From Facklamia lactis (GTDB taxonomy: Bacteria > Bacillota > Bacilli > Lactobacillales > Aerococcaceae): DNA of 64,000 bases. The position numbers and the translations under genes are program-made. Position 1 is the first letter of the stretch, and each line of letters opens with the position of its first letter. The DNA is taken from NCBI RefSeq assembly GCF_015863205.1, contig NZ_JACBXQ010000004.1:62001-126000 (forward strand), given 5' to 3'. Of the stretch, positions 45,948-54,532 are shown piece by piece. Under the pieces are notes generated by a model, which was not told the DNA's origin, ran no database searches, and saw only the letters and a program-made list of their open reading frames with translations.

Positions 45948-46547
45948 TTATTTTTTCTTCTGGTCTTCGCGATTTTCCATCACTTGATCCACCAATCCGT
46001 ACGCTTTGGCTTCCTCTGCGGTCATAAAATTATCACGATCAGTATCACGTTCAATAACCTCTAGTGGTTGACCCGTACACTCACTTAAAATTTGATTTAA
46101 GCGATCACGCGTCTTTAAAATATGCCGCGCCGCAATTTCTATTTCGGTTGCTTGGCCTTGTGCTCCCCCTAAAGGCTGATGAATCATGACTTCTGCATTT
46201 GGTAAAGCAAAACGCTTACCCTTAGTTCCCGCTGCTAGAAAAACAGAAGCCATTGAGGCTGCTAAACCAATCACAATCGTTTGAACATCTGCTTTAATAA
46301 AATTCATCGTATCAAAGATTGCTAATCCAGCAGTCACACTTCCGCCTGGAGAATTAATGTAAAGATAAATGTCTTTTTCTGGATCCTGCGCATCGAGAAA
46401 AAGTAACTGCGCTATCACAGAGTTAGCCATTTGATCATCTACAGGTCCAGACAACATAATAATACGATCTTTTAATAAGCGTGAATAGATATCATAAGCA
46501 CGTTCCCCGCGTGACGATTGTTCAATAACCGTTGGTATTAAATTCAT
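45948..46547 (-). CDS. clpP: ATP-dependent Clp protease proteolytic subunit
   Basis: Serine peptidase that forms a double heptamer and degrades proteins fed by ClpX, ClpC or ClpE. The 199 residues show the catalytic triad: Ser98 in GLAASMAS, His123 in MIHQPLGG and Asp172 in RDTDRDN. The ATG follows AAGGAGG. Single gene with its own promoter, a CtsR operator and terminator, so heat and protein stress should induce it. Confidence 0.98.
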   Translation of the reverse strand: MNLIPTVIEQSSRGERAYDIYSRLLKDRIIMLSGPVDDQMANSVIAQLLFLDAQDPEKDIYLYINSPGGSVTAGLAIFDTMNFIKADVQTIVIGLAASMASVFLAAGTKGKRFALPNAEVMIHQPLGGAQGQATEIEIAARHILKTRDRLNQILSECTGQPLEVIERDTDRDNFMTAEEAKAYGLVDQVMENREDQKKK

Positions 46548-46596
46548 AGTATATATCCTCCTTGTCGCTAAAAACGATTATAAATGCTACCTAGTA

Positions 46597-46625
46597 AGTA
46601 TAAACTTTAGGTCAAGGAAGGTCAA
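46597..46625 (-). promoter_or_regulatory. clpP promoter
   Basis: Minus strand: TTGACC (46620-46625), 17-base spacer, TATACT (46597-46602), about 50 bp before the clpP start. Confidence 0.8.
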
Positions 46626-46626
46626 G
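46610..46626 (+). promoter_or_regulatory. CtsR operator of clpP
   Basis: GGTCAAGGAAGGTCAAG is a heptad direct repeat matching the CtsR consensus (RGTCADNNANRGTCARA) at all but the last position. It covers the -35 box and part of the spacer, so CtsR would block RNA polymerase. Confidence 0.85.
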
Positions 46627-46644
46627 TTTTAAAACTTTGAGCCA

Positions 46645-47556
46645 TTAATCATAGGCTAATCCTATACTAACACCATTATATGCATAATAATAATAAACCT
46701 CTTCTACCGATTCTTCTGCTTGTGAAAACCATCCATAAGTTACAATACCATTCTTAGAATCATAATTAATACTCATTGGAGTTCCCAACTGACCGATGAT
46801 TTCATTTTTATTGAGCCCAGCCTCATGACTCAAACGATCTAATTGTTTTTTTTCTAGGGAAATAGGCTTTTTCATTAATTCTTTATCATTTTTTGTAAAG
46901 TTTAGTGCTGTAACCATCTCATCCACTACTGTCACTGCATATTCCTCTTCTTGACTTTTCCCTTTATAATGATAAATTGTTAAATCAAAAACATAGCTCA
47001 CCTTAATCGGAGAACCGAACAAACGAGACACTGACTCAAACTGGAGCCATTGATGTTTAGCATATTCTCCACATAATTGTTGCCCTAATTGTTCAAAGAG
47101 ATCTTTCTCAATCGGCTTTGTTTGCTTTTTTTGTAACTCTATCTCTCCCATCGCTTCAAGATAAGTAGACTCTTTCTCACTATACACTAAACGAAGTTCT
47201 GCTTTCTCCTCATTGTTGGTTAGCACATAGGTCTCGCGATTTATTCCCTCTTCCAAAGATTTCTTATGATGCTCGTAACTTTCCAATAGAGTGCCAATAT
47301 CCTGTTGATTGATTTTTTTGCCGTTCTGCTTATAAGAATAAACGCTTTGAACAATTGCTTGAATTTGCTCATCAACTTCTATTTTTACCCATTCTGTTTG
47401 ACTAGGTAAGTCTACTAATGCCACTTTCTTTTCAGTCAACCTCTTATCTTGTACAGTCTCGTCCACATTTGTTTCTTCACTAGCCATTACTTTGTGAGGA
47501 GAAATAAAGCATAATAGAACCCAAAATAGATAGATTATTTTTTTTATTCGTTTCAT
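46645..47556 (-). CDS. Exported protein with C-terminal BamE/SmpA-like units
   Basis: A 303-residue secreted protein of unknown function. A signal peptide (IIYLFWVLLCF, cleavage near VMA, residue 25) has no lipobox. The C-terminal 150 residues hold two related units, each with a G-x-P loop before beta strands: RLFGSPIKVSYVFDL and QLGTPMSINYDSKNGIVTYGW. These recall the GEP units of the protein at 11518. The start is probably the ATG at 47554-47556, with AGAAGTGG 8 bases upstream; a GTG three codons earlier is possible. It ends just beyond the clpP promoter. Confidence 0.85.
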   Translation of the reverse strand: MKRIKKIIYLFWVLLCFISPHKVMASEETNVDETVQDKRLTEKKVALVDLPSQTEWVKIEVDEQIQAIVQSVYSYKQNGKKINQQDIGTLLESYEHHKKSLEEGINRETYVLTNNEEKAELRLVYSEKESTYLEAMGEIELQKKQTKPIEKDLFEQLGQQLCGEYAKHQWLQFESVSRLFGSPIKVSYVFDLTIYHYKGKSQEEEYAVTVVDEMVTALNFTKNDKELMKKPISLEKKQLDRLSHEAGLNKNEIIGQLGTPMSINYDSKNGIVTYGWFSQAEESVEEVYYYYAYNGVSIGLAYD

Positions 47557-47580
47557 CTCTTCCACTTCTTTCTATATAAA

Positions 47581-47609
47581 ACCCCTGCCTTCCATATGAA
47601 GGCAGGGGT
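47581..47609 (-). terminator. Terminator after the phosphatase gene
   Basis: ACCCCTGCCTTC and its exact complement form a 12-bp GC-rich stem with a 5-base loop, followed on the minus strand by TTTTATAT, 27 bp after the stop codon. Confidence 0.88.
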
Positions 47610-47635
47610 GCCTAGCAATATTTCGTTCTTACAAC

Positions 47636-49555
47636 TTATCCTTCTGTTGTTGTTTCTTCTTCAGAACTTTCTTCTGCTGCATCCTCTGATGTTTCCTCAT
47701 TTGTCTCTTCTTCAGAGCTTTCTTCTTCATCAGCCGATGACTCATCACTTGAGCTTTCTTCACTTACTTCTTCTGAAACAGATCCTTCTGCACTTTCACC
47801 ATCTTTTGTAATCCCGAATTCATAAACTAATTCAATTTTACGTTCTTCTCCAGCTAATACATCTCCAGAAATTTGATAAATTTCAACTTTTAGTGTGTCT
47901 CCTTCAACATTGTACACAGCAAAATTTTGAATAGAAGAATCACGCCAGTTAGAATGAGACTCTGCAAAAGCTTCTGATTCTTGTGGTTGTTCCCCAAAGG
48001 CGAATAACGTATTGTAATATTCTACATCTTCTTCCGTCATCCACTCTAATTTTGGACGAACAGCATGAACATGCTCAACTCCTTTAGAATAAATATCGTC
48101 ATAAGTCTTTGTTCCACCCGTATTCGGTAATACAAACACCGTTGCTTCTGGATTTACATAGTGATCGACTCCATCAATTTCTTTTGTTTCAGCCTCAGCT
48201 ACCACACCATTTGAAAAATTCTCATCAGTAGGAACAAAGTTAAGTGGATAAGTAGCAGATAAAACATGGTCATGACCTTGTAACGCTAAATCAACATCTA
48301 AGTCATCGATAATCTCCATAAACTCTTCTCGAACCGCTTGAACATCACTATCTTGAAGTGAGTGGTAAGATTTAGAGAAAATAGGTTTATGATAAGCTAA
48401 AATTACCCATTCTGCTCCATTTTGACGAGCTTCTTCAATATCAGCCTTCGCCCAATCTAATTGTTCTTGTCCGAACGCCTTACCTTCTGCGTTATCATCA
48501 GATTCCTTATTATCATTAGAATTAAGAACTGTAAAGTGAACATTATTATAATCAAAAGAATAATATGATCCACCTGAGATAGCCTCATTCTCTGCATCGA
48601 CATTTACATGTTCATTAAATTTAGTAATGACTGGATCAGGATACTCTCCAAACACACCAAGTGCGTATTCATCATGATTACCTGCTGCGGATACAAACGG
48701 GAAGTTTAAATGAGTCTCCTTGCTTTGTTCAATAATGTCTATCCACTCATCCTCTACTTCCGCTGTCTCAACAAAGTCTCCAGTATGTAGAATAAAGTCA
48801 ACCTCATCAGCTCCTACTTCTTCAATTGCGTTTGCAATTGTATCGGCACCAAAAGTGGCTTCATTTCTAACATGTTCGTTCCAATAAGCATTTTGCGTAT
48901 CTGTATATTGAATAAATGTAAAGGCTTCGTCTTCACCTGCTGCTGTAGTAAACTGACCCACCTCTGACATTTCACCTGACTCAGAACCCACTTGATAGTA
49001 ATAAGTAGTAGCTGGCTCTAATTCATTTGCTTCAGCTTTATAGGAATATTCAACAACATCTACTAATTCCAATTGACCTACCGCATCACCTGAAGTCCAC
49101 TCTGGTCCTGAAGCGTTCTCATCTGTATAGTAACCATTAATTTTGGGGTCACCATTTTCATCCTCAACTACAACACCTTCTTCATCATACTCTACATCCG
49201 CAAAAATAAAGAAACCATTCTCATCGCGTTCACCATATCGATTCGTGACTTCTGTTACTTCTGCTTCGAACTCAACAGGTTCACTCATATCTTCAGAAGT
49301 TGAAACCAACACTTTAGCATCTTCATATTTAGTAGATGTATACCAATTGAAAGCCATTTCCGTAGATGGATCACCTTTTATAGATGTAATTAAACGATTT
49401 GGTTTATCGTTTTTGTTGACTTCTGCTACTTCTGGTTTCTCATCTACTAGCTCAATTTCTTGAGCAAAAGATGATACAGGAGCTAATAACTGAGTTCCTA
49501 ATAATAAAGAAGCAAATAATTTCCCAGCACGACGTGTGAATTGAAAATTCAACAA
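47636..49555 (-). CDS. Secreted purple-acid-phosphatase-like metallophosphoesterase
   Basis: A 639-residue exported enzyme, probably releasing phosphate from organic esters outside the cell. After a signal peptide (cleavage near SFAQ, residue 31) comes a fibronectin-III-like domain typical of purple acid phosphatases (about 52-205). The catalytic domain (about 210-500) has binuclear-metal motifs YTDTQN (Asp219), HTGD (257-260), GNHDE (292-296), AYHKPIF and QGHDHV. The last ~50 residues are a Ser/Glu tail rich in EESS units, without LPXTG. Start ATG with AGGAGG. A Pho-box array in its promoter predicts induction by phosphate starvation. Confidence 0.92.
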   Translation of the reverse strand: MLNFQFTRRAGKLFASLLLGTQLLAPVSSFAQEIELVDEKPEVAEVNKNDKPNRLITSIKGDPSTEMAFNWYTSTKYEDAKVLVSTSEDMSEPVEFEAEVTEVTNRYGERDENGFFIFADVEYDEEGVVVEDENGDPKINGYYTDENASGPEWTSGDAVGQLELVDVVEYSYKAEANELEPATTYYYQVGSESGEMSEVGQFTTAAGEDEAFTFIQYTDTQNAYWNEHVRNEATFGADTIANAIEEVGADEVDFILHTGDFVETAEVEDEWIDIIEQSKETHLNFPFVSAAGNHDEYALGVFGEYPDPVITKFNEHVNVDAENEAISGGSYYSFDYNNVHFTVLNSNDNKESDDNAEGKAFGQEQLDWAKADIEEARQNGAEWVILAYHKPIFSKSYHSLQDSDVQAVREEFMEIIDDLDVDLALQGHDHVLSATYPLNFVPTDENFSNGVVAEAETKEIDGVDHYVNPEATVFVLPNTGGTKTYDDIYSKGVEHVHAVRPKLEWMTEEDVEYYNTLFAFGEQPQESEAFAESHSNWRDSSIQNFAVYNVEGDTLKVEIYQISGDVLAGEERKIELVYEFGITKDGESAEGSVSEEVSEESSSDESSADEEESSEEETNEETSEDAAEESSEEETTTEG

Positions 49556-49599
49556 ATTTATTCCTCCTCATTTTTATACTAGAATCGGCCTACATTTAA

Positions 49600-49608
49600 A
49601 GTATATCA
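49600..49608 (-). promoter_or_regulatory. Extended -10 element of the phosphatase promoter
   Basis: Minus strand: TGATATACT (TATACT at 49600-49605 with the TG extension). No -35 consensus is present; the Pho-box repeats occupy that region, as in activator-dependent promoters. Confidence 0.65.
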
Positions 49609-49653
49609 ATCCAGGGTAAATTTAATGTAAATACATTGTAAAGATCTTGTAAA
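49604..49653 (-). promoter_or_regulatory. Pho-box direct repeat array (PhoP binding)
   Basis: Five hexamers at an exact 11-bp period on the minus strand: TTTACA (49648-53), TTTACA (49637-42), TTTACA (49626-31), TTTACC (49615-20) and TTGATA (49604-09), each followed by a 5-base spacer. This matches the Bacillus PhoP recognition pattern of TTAACA-like repeats with 5-base spacing. The last repeat overlaps the -10. Confidence 0.82.
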
Positions 49654-49659
49654 TAAAAA

Positions 49660-49681
49660 AAAGACCGGTTAACCGGTCTTT
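49660..49681 (-). terminator. Terminator after rpmF
   Basis: AAAGACCGGTTAACCGGTCTTT, a perfect palindrome followed by seven T on the minus strand, directly after the rpmF stop codon. Confidence 0.88.
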
Positions 49682-49684
49682 GAA

Positions 49685-49867
49685 CTATTCTGCTACTTTT
49701 TCTTCTACATCTTTTCCTGCATAGAAACCACATGACCCACATACACGGTGACTTAATTTTAACTCTCCACATTCTGGACAAGCATTCATTCCTGGAACAT
49801 TCAATTTAAAGTGAGTACGACGCTTTCTTTTAACTGATTTTGATGTTTTTCTTTTTGGTACTGCCAT
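49685..49867 (-). CDS. rpmF: Ribosomal protein bL32
   Basis: A 60-residue large-subunit ribosomal protein. The basic N-terminus ([17 protein letters not shown]) and a zinc ribbon with Cys30, Cys33, Cys43 and Cys46 identify the zinc-binding (C+) form. The ATG follows AGGAGG. It is 30 bp after yceD, the usual pairing, and ends the cluster. Confidence 0.98.
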   Translation of the reverse strand: MAVPKRKTSKSVKRKRRTHFKLNVPGMNACPECGELKLSHRVCGSCGFYAGKDVEEKVAE

Positions 49868-49897
49868 TTTTACACCTCCTGGTTATGGATGACATTA

Positions 49898-50440
49898 TTA
49901 GTCATCTTGATCTTTTAATAACGTTTTTAAGGCTGCAAACCTTGAATCCTCAAGATCTTTCTCTCTCTGCTGCAGATAATAGTCTTCTTCGGTAATAACT
50001 GCCCAATCTTTGCCAGAAGGAAGAGCTTCCTCTTCTTCTCCACGATCTAATACTTTAATGGGTAAATTCAAAAGAATATTATCTAAGGCAGATGTTTTGA
50101 GGTCAATATAATCGTGCTCCAGCACAATCGTGGTTTCCTCATAATCCGAAACATCCGTTTCTAAATCTGTATCTACATAACGTTCCTTTATCATCAGATT
50201 AAGAGGAACTTCTACAGCTTTTAGACTTCGAGTCGATGGTAATGTGACACAAGTATCCAATTGGCAATGCAATACAATGTCTTCATCACGTACAACAAAA
50301 TACCCATTCGTTTGAACTGGCTCTATGTGAATTATTTCCGATTTTCGTTCCTTCAATTCTGCCGTCAAATCTAGGCTTTCTTTAAAATTAAGAATCCCAT
50401 CATGACAGCTTTCTCGAATTTGGCGAGTAGTCCATTTCAT
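49898..50440 (-). CDS. yceD: YceD/DUF177 family protein
   Basis: A 180-residue protein of DUF177, linked to 23S rRNA accumulation and always encoded near rpmF. It opens with MKWTTRQIRES and contains the central DTCVTLPSTRSLKAVEVPLN segment and the acidic DYEETTIVLEHDYIDL, with the C-terminal LPSGKDWAVI. The ATG at 50438-50440 follows GAGGTGAT; 19 upstream in-frame codons are discarded. The biochemical role is unknown. Confidence 0.92.
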   Translation of the reverse strand: MKWTTRQIRESCHDGILNFKESLDLTAELKERKSEIIHIEPVQTNGYFVVRDEDIVLHCQLDTCVTLPSTRSLKAVEVPLNLMIKERYVDTDLETDVSDYEETTIVLEHDYIDLKTSALDNILLNLPIKVLDRGEEEEALPSGKDWAVITEEDYYLQQREKDLEDSRFAALKTLLKDQDD

Positions 50441-50501
50441 TAATATCACCTCTAAAACGACAAGAGTTATTATACTTAAGTTTTTCTTACTTGTCAATTC
50501 T

Positions 50502-51725
50502 CTAAATTATTCCATATTGCCTGTGTACAGGATGTTTCCCTATAATTTGTTCCTTTATATGACTTTGTGGATTCCCTTGAAATATTCGATCTGCCTTGAG
50601 CATTAATTGATAGTGTTCCTCCATATCTTTCGATAAATTACTAAATAAATAAAGCCGATTTGAATTAAAAGCTTTTAGAAATTCACGCCCATTTGAATTA
50701 AAGGCTAATATCCTTAGATAATTCAGCTCCTGATTTAGTAGTTGATTTCTTCGCCAGTCTTGATCACTAATATGAAGCAAAATATTCATAAGCATCCTAT
50801 TAATTGCTGAACGAGTCCATCTTGGAGAAATAAGTTGCTGAGTCAAAGTCTCAAACGTTTGCGTTTGCAAATTCTGTTTAAAAATTGCCTGTTCAAAGCC
50901 TTCTACTAAACCATGAATTTCTTTTAAACCACTAGGTCCTAAAGCCATAATAGCATAATTTAATAAACCATAATAATGGTCCCAACGGGTTGTCGCCTTT
51001 TCCGACAATTTCTGATAAGTAGTCATTGGTATATCTTTTGCTTCTATTCTGTTTTCCCAATAATTTTGCCTAATTTGACTACCTGATAAAATTTGAGTTG
51101 GAAGCATTTCTTGCGGAAGTTTCAAAAGTTGATTCAACTTTTGTACTTCATTCACCCGTGGAAGAGGATGGATATTTACATTTAACTGCCTTTTACGAAT
51201 TGCTCGCATATATTGAAGCCCTAACAAATGATTAGCAGAAGAAAAATCAAAATTTGAAACAAAATTGGTTTCTTGCGCCACCTGCTTAACTACTTTTTGA
51301 TGGGCAAATGCATAGGAAACGCCTTTTTGCATCTCAACAGCCATCTGCTGTTGAATAATTAAATCTTTATCTTCTAACCAATCTAAATATTGATTCAACT
51401 CATCAAGTTCAGCAGTTTCTGTCCCAAAAGCCAGACTATCAATTTCCAACCGACTTAACACCTCTATCGCTTCATCAGCAAAAAAATCAGCCGATTGAAG
51501 ACTAGCTGTCAACGGCAATTCTATGACAAGGTCTGCTCCGTTCAGTAAGGCCAATTCGGCTCTTTGCCATTTATCAATTATAGCAAATTCTCCTCGTTGC
51601 ACGACATTACCGCTCATCAAAATCACCAAACAATCTGCTTTTGTGATTTGACGAACTTGCTTTAATTGATAAGCATGTCCGTAGTGAAAGGGATTATATT
51701 CAGCAATAATTCCAACCGTACGCAA
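50502..51725 (-). CDS. tmcAL: tRNA(Met) cytidine acetate ligase (YlbM)
   Basis: Activates acetate with ATP and acetylates C34 of elongator tRNA(Met), preventing misreading of AUA. The 407-residue protein has the nucleotidyltransferase motif HYGH (residues 14-17) in GIIAEYNPFHYGHAYQL, then LMSGNVVQRGE. The start is TTG (51723-51725) after AGGAG. It lies 15 bp after the methyltransferase gene and is the last long gene of the yqe cluster. Confidence 0.95.
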   Translation of the reverse strand: MRTVGIIAEYNPFHYGHAYQLKQVRQITKADCLVILMSGNVVQRGEFAIIDKWQRAELALLNGADLVIELPLTASLQSADFFADEAIEVLSRLEIDSLAFGTETAELDELNQYLDWLEDKDLIIQQQMAVEMQKGVSYAFAHQKVVKQVAQETNFVSNFDFSSANHLLGLQYMRAIRKRQLNVNIHPLPRVNEVQKLNQLLKLPQEMLPTQILSGSQIRQNYWENRIEAKDIPMTTYQKLSEKATTRWDHYYGLLNYAIMALGPSGLKEIHGLVEGFEQAIFKQNLQTQTFETLTQQLISPRWTRSAINRMLMNILLHISDQDWRRNQLLNQELNYLRILAFNSNGREFLKAFNSNRLYLFSNLSKDMEEHYQLMLKADRIFQGNPQSHIKEQIIGKHPVHRQYGII

Positions 51726-51740
51726 ATTAGCACTCCTAAT

Positions 51741-52511
51741 CTAAGCTTTCTCACAGATAAAAAACCAACGATCAACTTGTTTATGTTTTTTAGGATCATA
51801 GATAATTTTGCCAAAATCAATGGTAACCTGAATCTGATCATTGTCAAAGCCTACTTTATTAAGCATTGCCATATAATCTTCCAAGGGATACGTCCTTTCA
51901 GTTAAATCTACCTCTTTACGAGTAAATAAATCTGTTTCAGATTCTCCACGGTAACGGTCATAAACGGTTAATTCATGAACTACCTGATATTGATCTGATT
52001 CCATAAAAGACCTCCACAATAGAGCTCCATCATCATCTTCATCATGATATGAAAAATCAGAAAATCCTTCACTTAATTGATAAGGTGTCCAAACATCGAA
52101 CAAGAGAAGGCCTCCTGTTTTAAGACGACCAGTCATGGAAGCTAGCGCCTTTTCTACTTGATCAGAACTGTCGAGAAAACACAAAGCATCTGCAAAGCAA
52201 GTGACCAAATCAAAATCCTCTTCTAAGGCTGAAAGATCCGTCATATCTCCTTCAACAAAGCTAATTTTTGGACTAATCTCCTTATTTGTCTTATCCTGAG
52301 CTATTGCGATCATCGCAGGGTCAATATCTACTCCTTTTATCATTTGACAATGAGAAGCTAGAAGTCTCGTAAAATATCCTGTCCCACATGCAACATCTAA
52401 CGCTTTATGGGTCTGACCCGCTGTTGAATCCAATGTGAACATTAACCATTGATCATAAACCGTTCTGTCATTAAAGCGATCATACACTTCTGCAATTTGC
52501 GAAAAAGTCAT
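51741..52511 (-). CDS. SAM-dependent methyltransferase (YqeM)
   Basis: A 256-residue class I methyltransferase. Motif I is DVACGTGYFTRLL (about 39-51), with the acidic GVDIDPAMI after the second strand and FADALCFL as motif IV. Genes of this type sit between rsfS and tmcAL in many Firmicutes; the substrate is unknown. Its ATG shares a base with the rsfS stop codon (TAATG), indicating coupled translation. Confidence 0.93.
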   Translation of the reverse strand: MTFSQIAEVYDRFNDRTVYDQWLMFTLDSTAGQTHKALDVACGTGYFTRLLASHCQMIKGVDIDPAMIAIAQDKTNKEISPKISFVEGDMTDLSALEEDFDLVTCFADALCFLDSSDQVEKALASMTGRLKTGGLLLFDVWTPYQLSEGFSDFSYHDEDDDGALLWRSFMESDQYQVVHELTVYDRYRGESETDLFTRKEVDLTERTYPLEDYMAMLNKVGFDNDQIQVTIDFGKIIYDPKKHKQVDRWFFICEKA

Positions 52512-52867
52512 TATTCATTCACCCATTGGGTCACATCCACTAGTGGAGCATCTACCCACACTTTCTCAATATTATAGTGGCTTCGCTCTTGATAATGGAA
52601 AAGATGCACCACAATATCATTTATATCCATCAATACCCATTTCCCGCCATCTTTACCTTCTGTTCCCTTGATCTCAATCCCAGATTTACGACACTGTTCA
52701 ATAATTTCATCCATAATAGCCACCAATTGACGATCATTACGTGCATGCATCACTAAAAAATATTCCGCTAACGGTGTCAATTGAGACACATCCATTGCAA
52801 CAATATCTTGAGCCAAGCGATCATCTGCAGCTTTAACAATTATTTCTAATTTTTCATATGCGTTCAG
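52511..52867 (-). CDS. rsfS: Ribosomal silencing factor RsfS, probable CTG start
   Basis: Binds ribosomal protein uL14 and blocks subunit joining during starvation. The core (AADDRLAQDIVAMDVSQL, EYFLVMHARNDRQLVAIMDEI, EGKDGGKWVLMDINDIVVHLF) is clearly DUF143. The first standard start in frame is a TTG at 52816, but that would remove about 17 conserved N-terminal residues and has no ribosome site. Reading upstream gives NAYEKLEIIVKAADD, aligned with other RsfS proteins. The frame is bounded by a TGA, leaving CTG (52865-52867), 10 bases after AGGAGG, as the best start; the length is then 118, as usual. Confidence 0.85.
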   Translation of the reverse strand: MNAYEKLEIIVKAADDRLAQDIVAMDVSQLTPLAEYFLVMHARNDRQLVAIMDEIIEQCRKSGIEIKGTEGKDGGKWVLMDINDIVVHLFHYQERSHYNIEKVWVDAPLVDVTQWVNE

Positions 52868-52881
52868 GGTTATTCAACCTC

Positions 52882-53496
52882 CTATAATCCAATACCTTGA
52901 TTTATCTTCTCCGTCCAAACATTATATACAGTCAATTGAACAGGATAAATATACATCTGCTTCTTCATTAAATGCTTAATAGATAAGCGGATTTTTTTAT
53001 AACATGCTTGATCTAAATCTTCTTTCGCTAACTTTCTAAGCTTTTCTATCCCTTTAAAATCTCTAAAAGGTTCAATATAGTCTGCTAAATAAATAATTTT
53101 ACCTATTTGAGTCATTTCGGTCCATCCCGTCGTATGGCTAGCTATTGCATTAAGCACTTGCGGCTCTTGACACCCCATTTGTGTTCGACAAATTTGTGCA
53201 GCCGCAAAACCGTGCCAAATTCCATCATTTGCTTGATCCAAAGTACCATCATCCCAAAATTGTTGGGCTAATTTGAACATTTCTTGATGGTCCATTTCTT
53301 TAGCATAATCATGCATCAAAGCGGCAATCGAAACTTGCTCATCATCCGCTCCATGCTTATCCGCTAATTCCAAAGCGGTTTGTTCTACTCTTAAAACATG
53401 ATTAAAACGCCAATCTGAAAGATTATGTCTTAAACGGTCAATTAATTCTTCACGAGAAATATTAATAATATTCCTTTGATATACTATGTTTTTCAT
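52882..53496 (-). CDS. yqeK: Diadenosine tetraphosphatase-like HD protein YqeK
   Basis: An HD-domain hydrolase that in related bacteria splits Ap4A symmetrically into ADP. The 204 residues show the metal motifs His in RFNHVLRVE, HDYAKEMD (HD pair near 67-68) and IYLADYIEPFRDF near 146-158. It starts 11 bp after nadD. Its stop codon overlaps the rsfS ribosome site. Confidence 0.94.
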   Translation of the reverse strand: MKNIVYQRNIINISREELIDRLRHNLSDWRFNHVLRVEQTALELADKHGADDEQVSIAALMHDYAKEMDHQEMFKLAQQFWDDGTLDQANDGIWHGFAAAQICRTQMGCQEPQVLNAIASHTTGWTEMTQIGKIIYLADYIEPFRDFKGIEKLRKLAKEDLDQACYKKIRLSIKHLMKKQMYIYPVQLTVYNVWTEKINQGIGL

Positions 53497-53507
53497 GCTT
53501 CACCTAC

Positions 53508-54179
53508 TTACACTTTAGCGTTGTACAAGCGATGCTTATAAATATATTCTTCGACTGTCTGAGGAACTTGATACCGAATTGATTGATCCAAATAAACTCT
53601 TAAACGCACCTCACTAGATGAAATATCAATCAGAGGACTGTCCACCCAAATAATTGGATAGTTATGTAAATAAGGAGGTTCTCCTGGGCGCTGAACACCT
53701 ACAAATTGAACCATTCGTACCAATTCATTAATACCACGCCAACTTGGGAGATCATTCGCGGAGTCCCCACCTATAATAAAGAAAAAATCAGATTCTGGAT
53801 AATTTTCAATGAAATAACGCATCGTATCGATGGTATAGTTTTTTCCTCCTCGATTAACTTCATAAGGCTGTAACTTAAATAATCGATTACCGGCAATCGC
53901 TTTTTGGACCATTTGAATACGATGCTGAGAAGCAATTGTTTGCTTGCCAGGCGCATGAGGTGGCTTAGCCGTTGGCATAAACCAAACTTCATCTAAATCT
54001 AATTGTGTCCCTACTTGTTCTGCCATGATTAAATGGCCTAAATGAGGCGGATTAAACGTCCCTCCCAAAATGCCAATCCGATGGCGACCAATCACTGAAG
54101 GCTCCTTTACTTCTTGCGTCATCGTAAAACATGCCATACCATCGCTGAAATTAACAGAAGTTTTTTCTGTGATCATCAT
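53508..54179 (-). CDS. nadD: Nicotinate-nucleotide adenylyltransferase
   Basis: Adenylates nicotinate mononucleotide in NAD synthesis. The motif GGTFNPPHLGH (residues 39-49, HxGH at 46-49) and the late SSSEVRLR define the nucleotidyltransferase fold. It has a 33-residue N-terminal extension (EKTSVNFSDGMACF) common in Lactobacillales. Start ATG at 54177-54179; another ATG follows immediately. The ribosome site AAAGGAG is followed by CACCTCC, which could pair with it (GGAG/CTCC) and reduce initiation. Confidence 0.95.
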   Translation of the reverse strand: MMITEKTSVNFSDGMACFTMTQEVKEPSVIGRHRIGILGGTFNPPHLGHLIMAEQVGTQLDLDEVWFMPTAKPPHAPGKQTIASQHRIQMVQKAIAGNRLFKLQPYEVNRGGKNYTIDTMRYFIENYPESDFFFIIGGDSANDLPSWRGINELVRMVQFVGVQRPGEPPYLHNYPIIWVDSPLIDISSSEVRLRVYLDQSIRYQVPQTVEEYIYKHRLYNAKV

Positions 54180-54198
54180 CCGTTGGAGGTGCTCCTTT

Positions 54199-54516
54199 CT
54201 ACTTCAATTCTGCTAGTTCCGCACTGATTCTCTGATATTTTGTCTTACTAGATGGTCTATAAAGAACAGCAGTATTACCAATCGTTTGAACAATTACCGC
54301 ATTAATTTTTTCAGCTATTTGTTGAGCTGCTTGATCGATTTCTTCATCAGAATTTTGTAAAATATTAAATTTCACTATTTCTCTCTTTTCAATTGCTGAC
54401 TCAATTTGTTCAATAAACACTTGTGTGATACCGAGTTTCCCGACCTGAAATAAAGCTTTCTCTTTTTGTGCGATCTTACGTAGAAATTTCATTTGTTGCT
54501 TACTTAAATCTTCCAT
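54199..54516 (-). CDS. yhbY: Ribosome assembly RNA-binding protein YhbY
   Basis: A 105-residue CRM-domain (CRS1-YhbY) RNA-binding protein acting in 50S assembly. It opens LSKQQMKFLRKIAQKEK and contains the conserved QVGKLGIT-like loop (FQVGKLGITQ; a GxxG-type RNA-binding turn) and ends in LYRPSSKTK. It starts 16 bp after yqeH, in the usual order. Confidence 0.95.
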   Translation of the reverse strand: MEDLSKQQMKFLRKIAQKEKALFQVGKLGITQVFIEQIESAIEKREIVKFNILQNSDEEIDQAAQQIAEKINAVIVQTIGNTAVLYRPSSKTKYQRISAELAELK

Positions 54517-54532
54517 TCTCTAACTATTCTCC

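Noticed and set aside
47579-47811. Leu-rich plus-strand frame around the phosphatase tail
   Set aside because: It arises from antisense of the Ser/Glu repeat tail and the terminator.
49143-49463. Ser-rich 106-codon frame opposite the phosphatase gene
   Set aside because: It is the antisense reflection of the Glu/Asp-rich coding strand; GAA/GAC codons give Ser- and Phe-rich frames on the other strand.
47636-49555. Non-canonical DTQ instead of DxH in the phosphatase as a defect
   Set aside because: The fibronectin-plus-metallophosphoesterase group commonly reads DTQ at this position, and the other metal motifs are intact.
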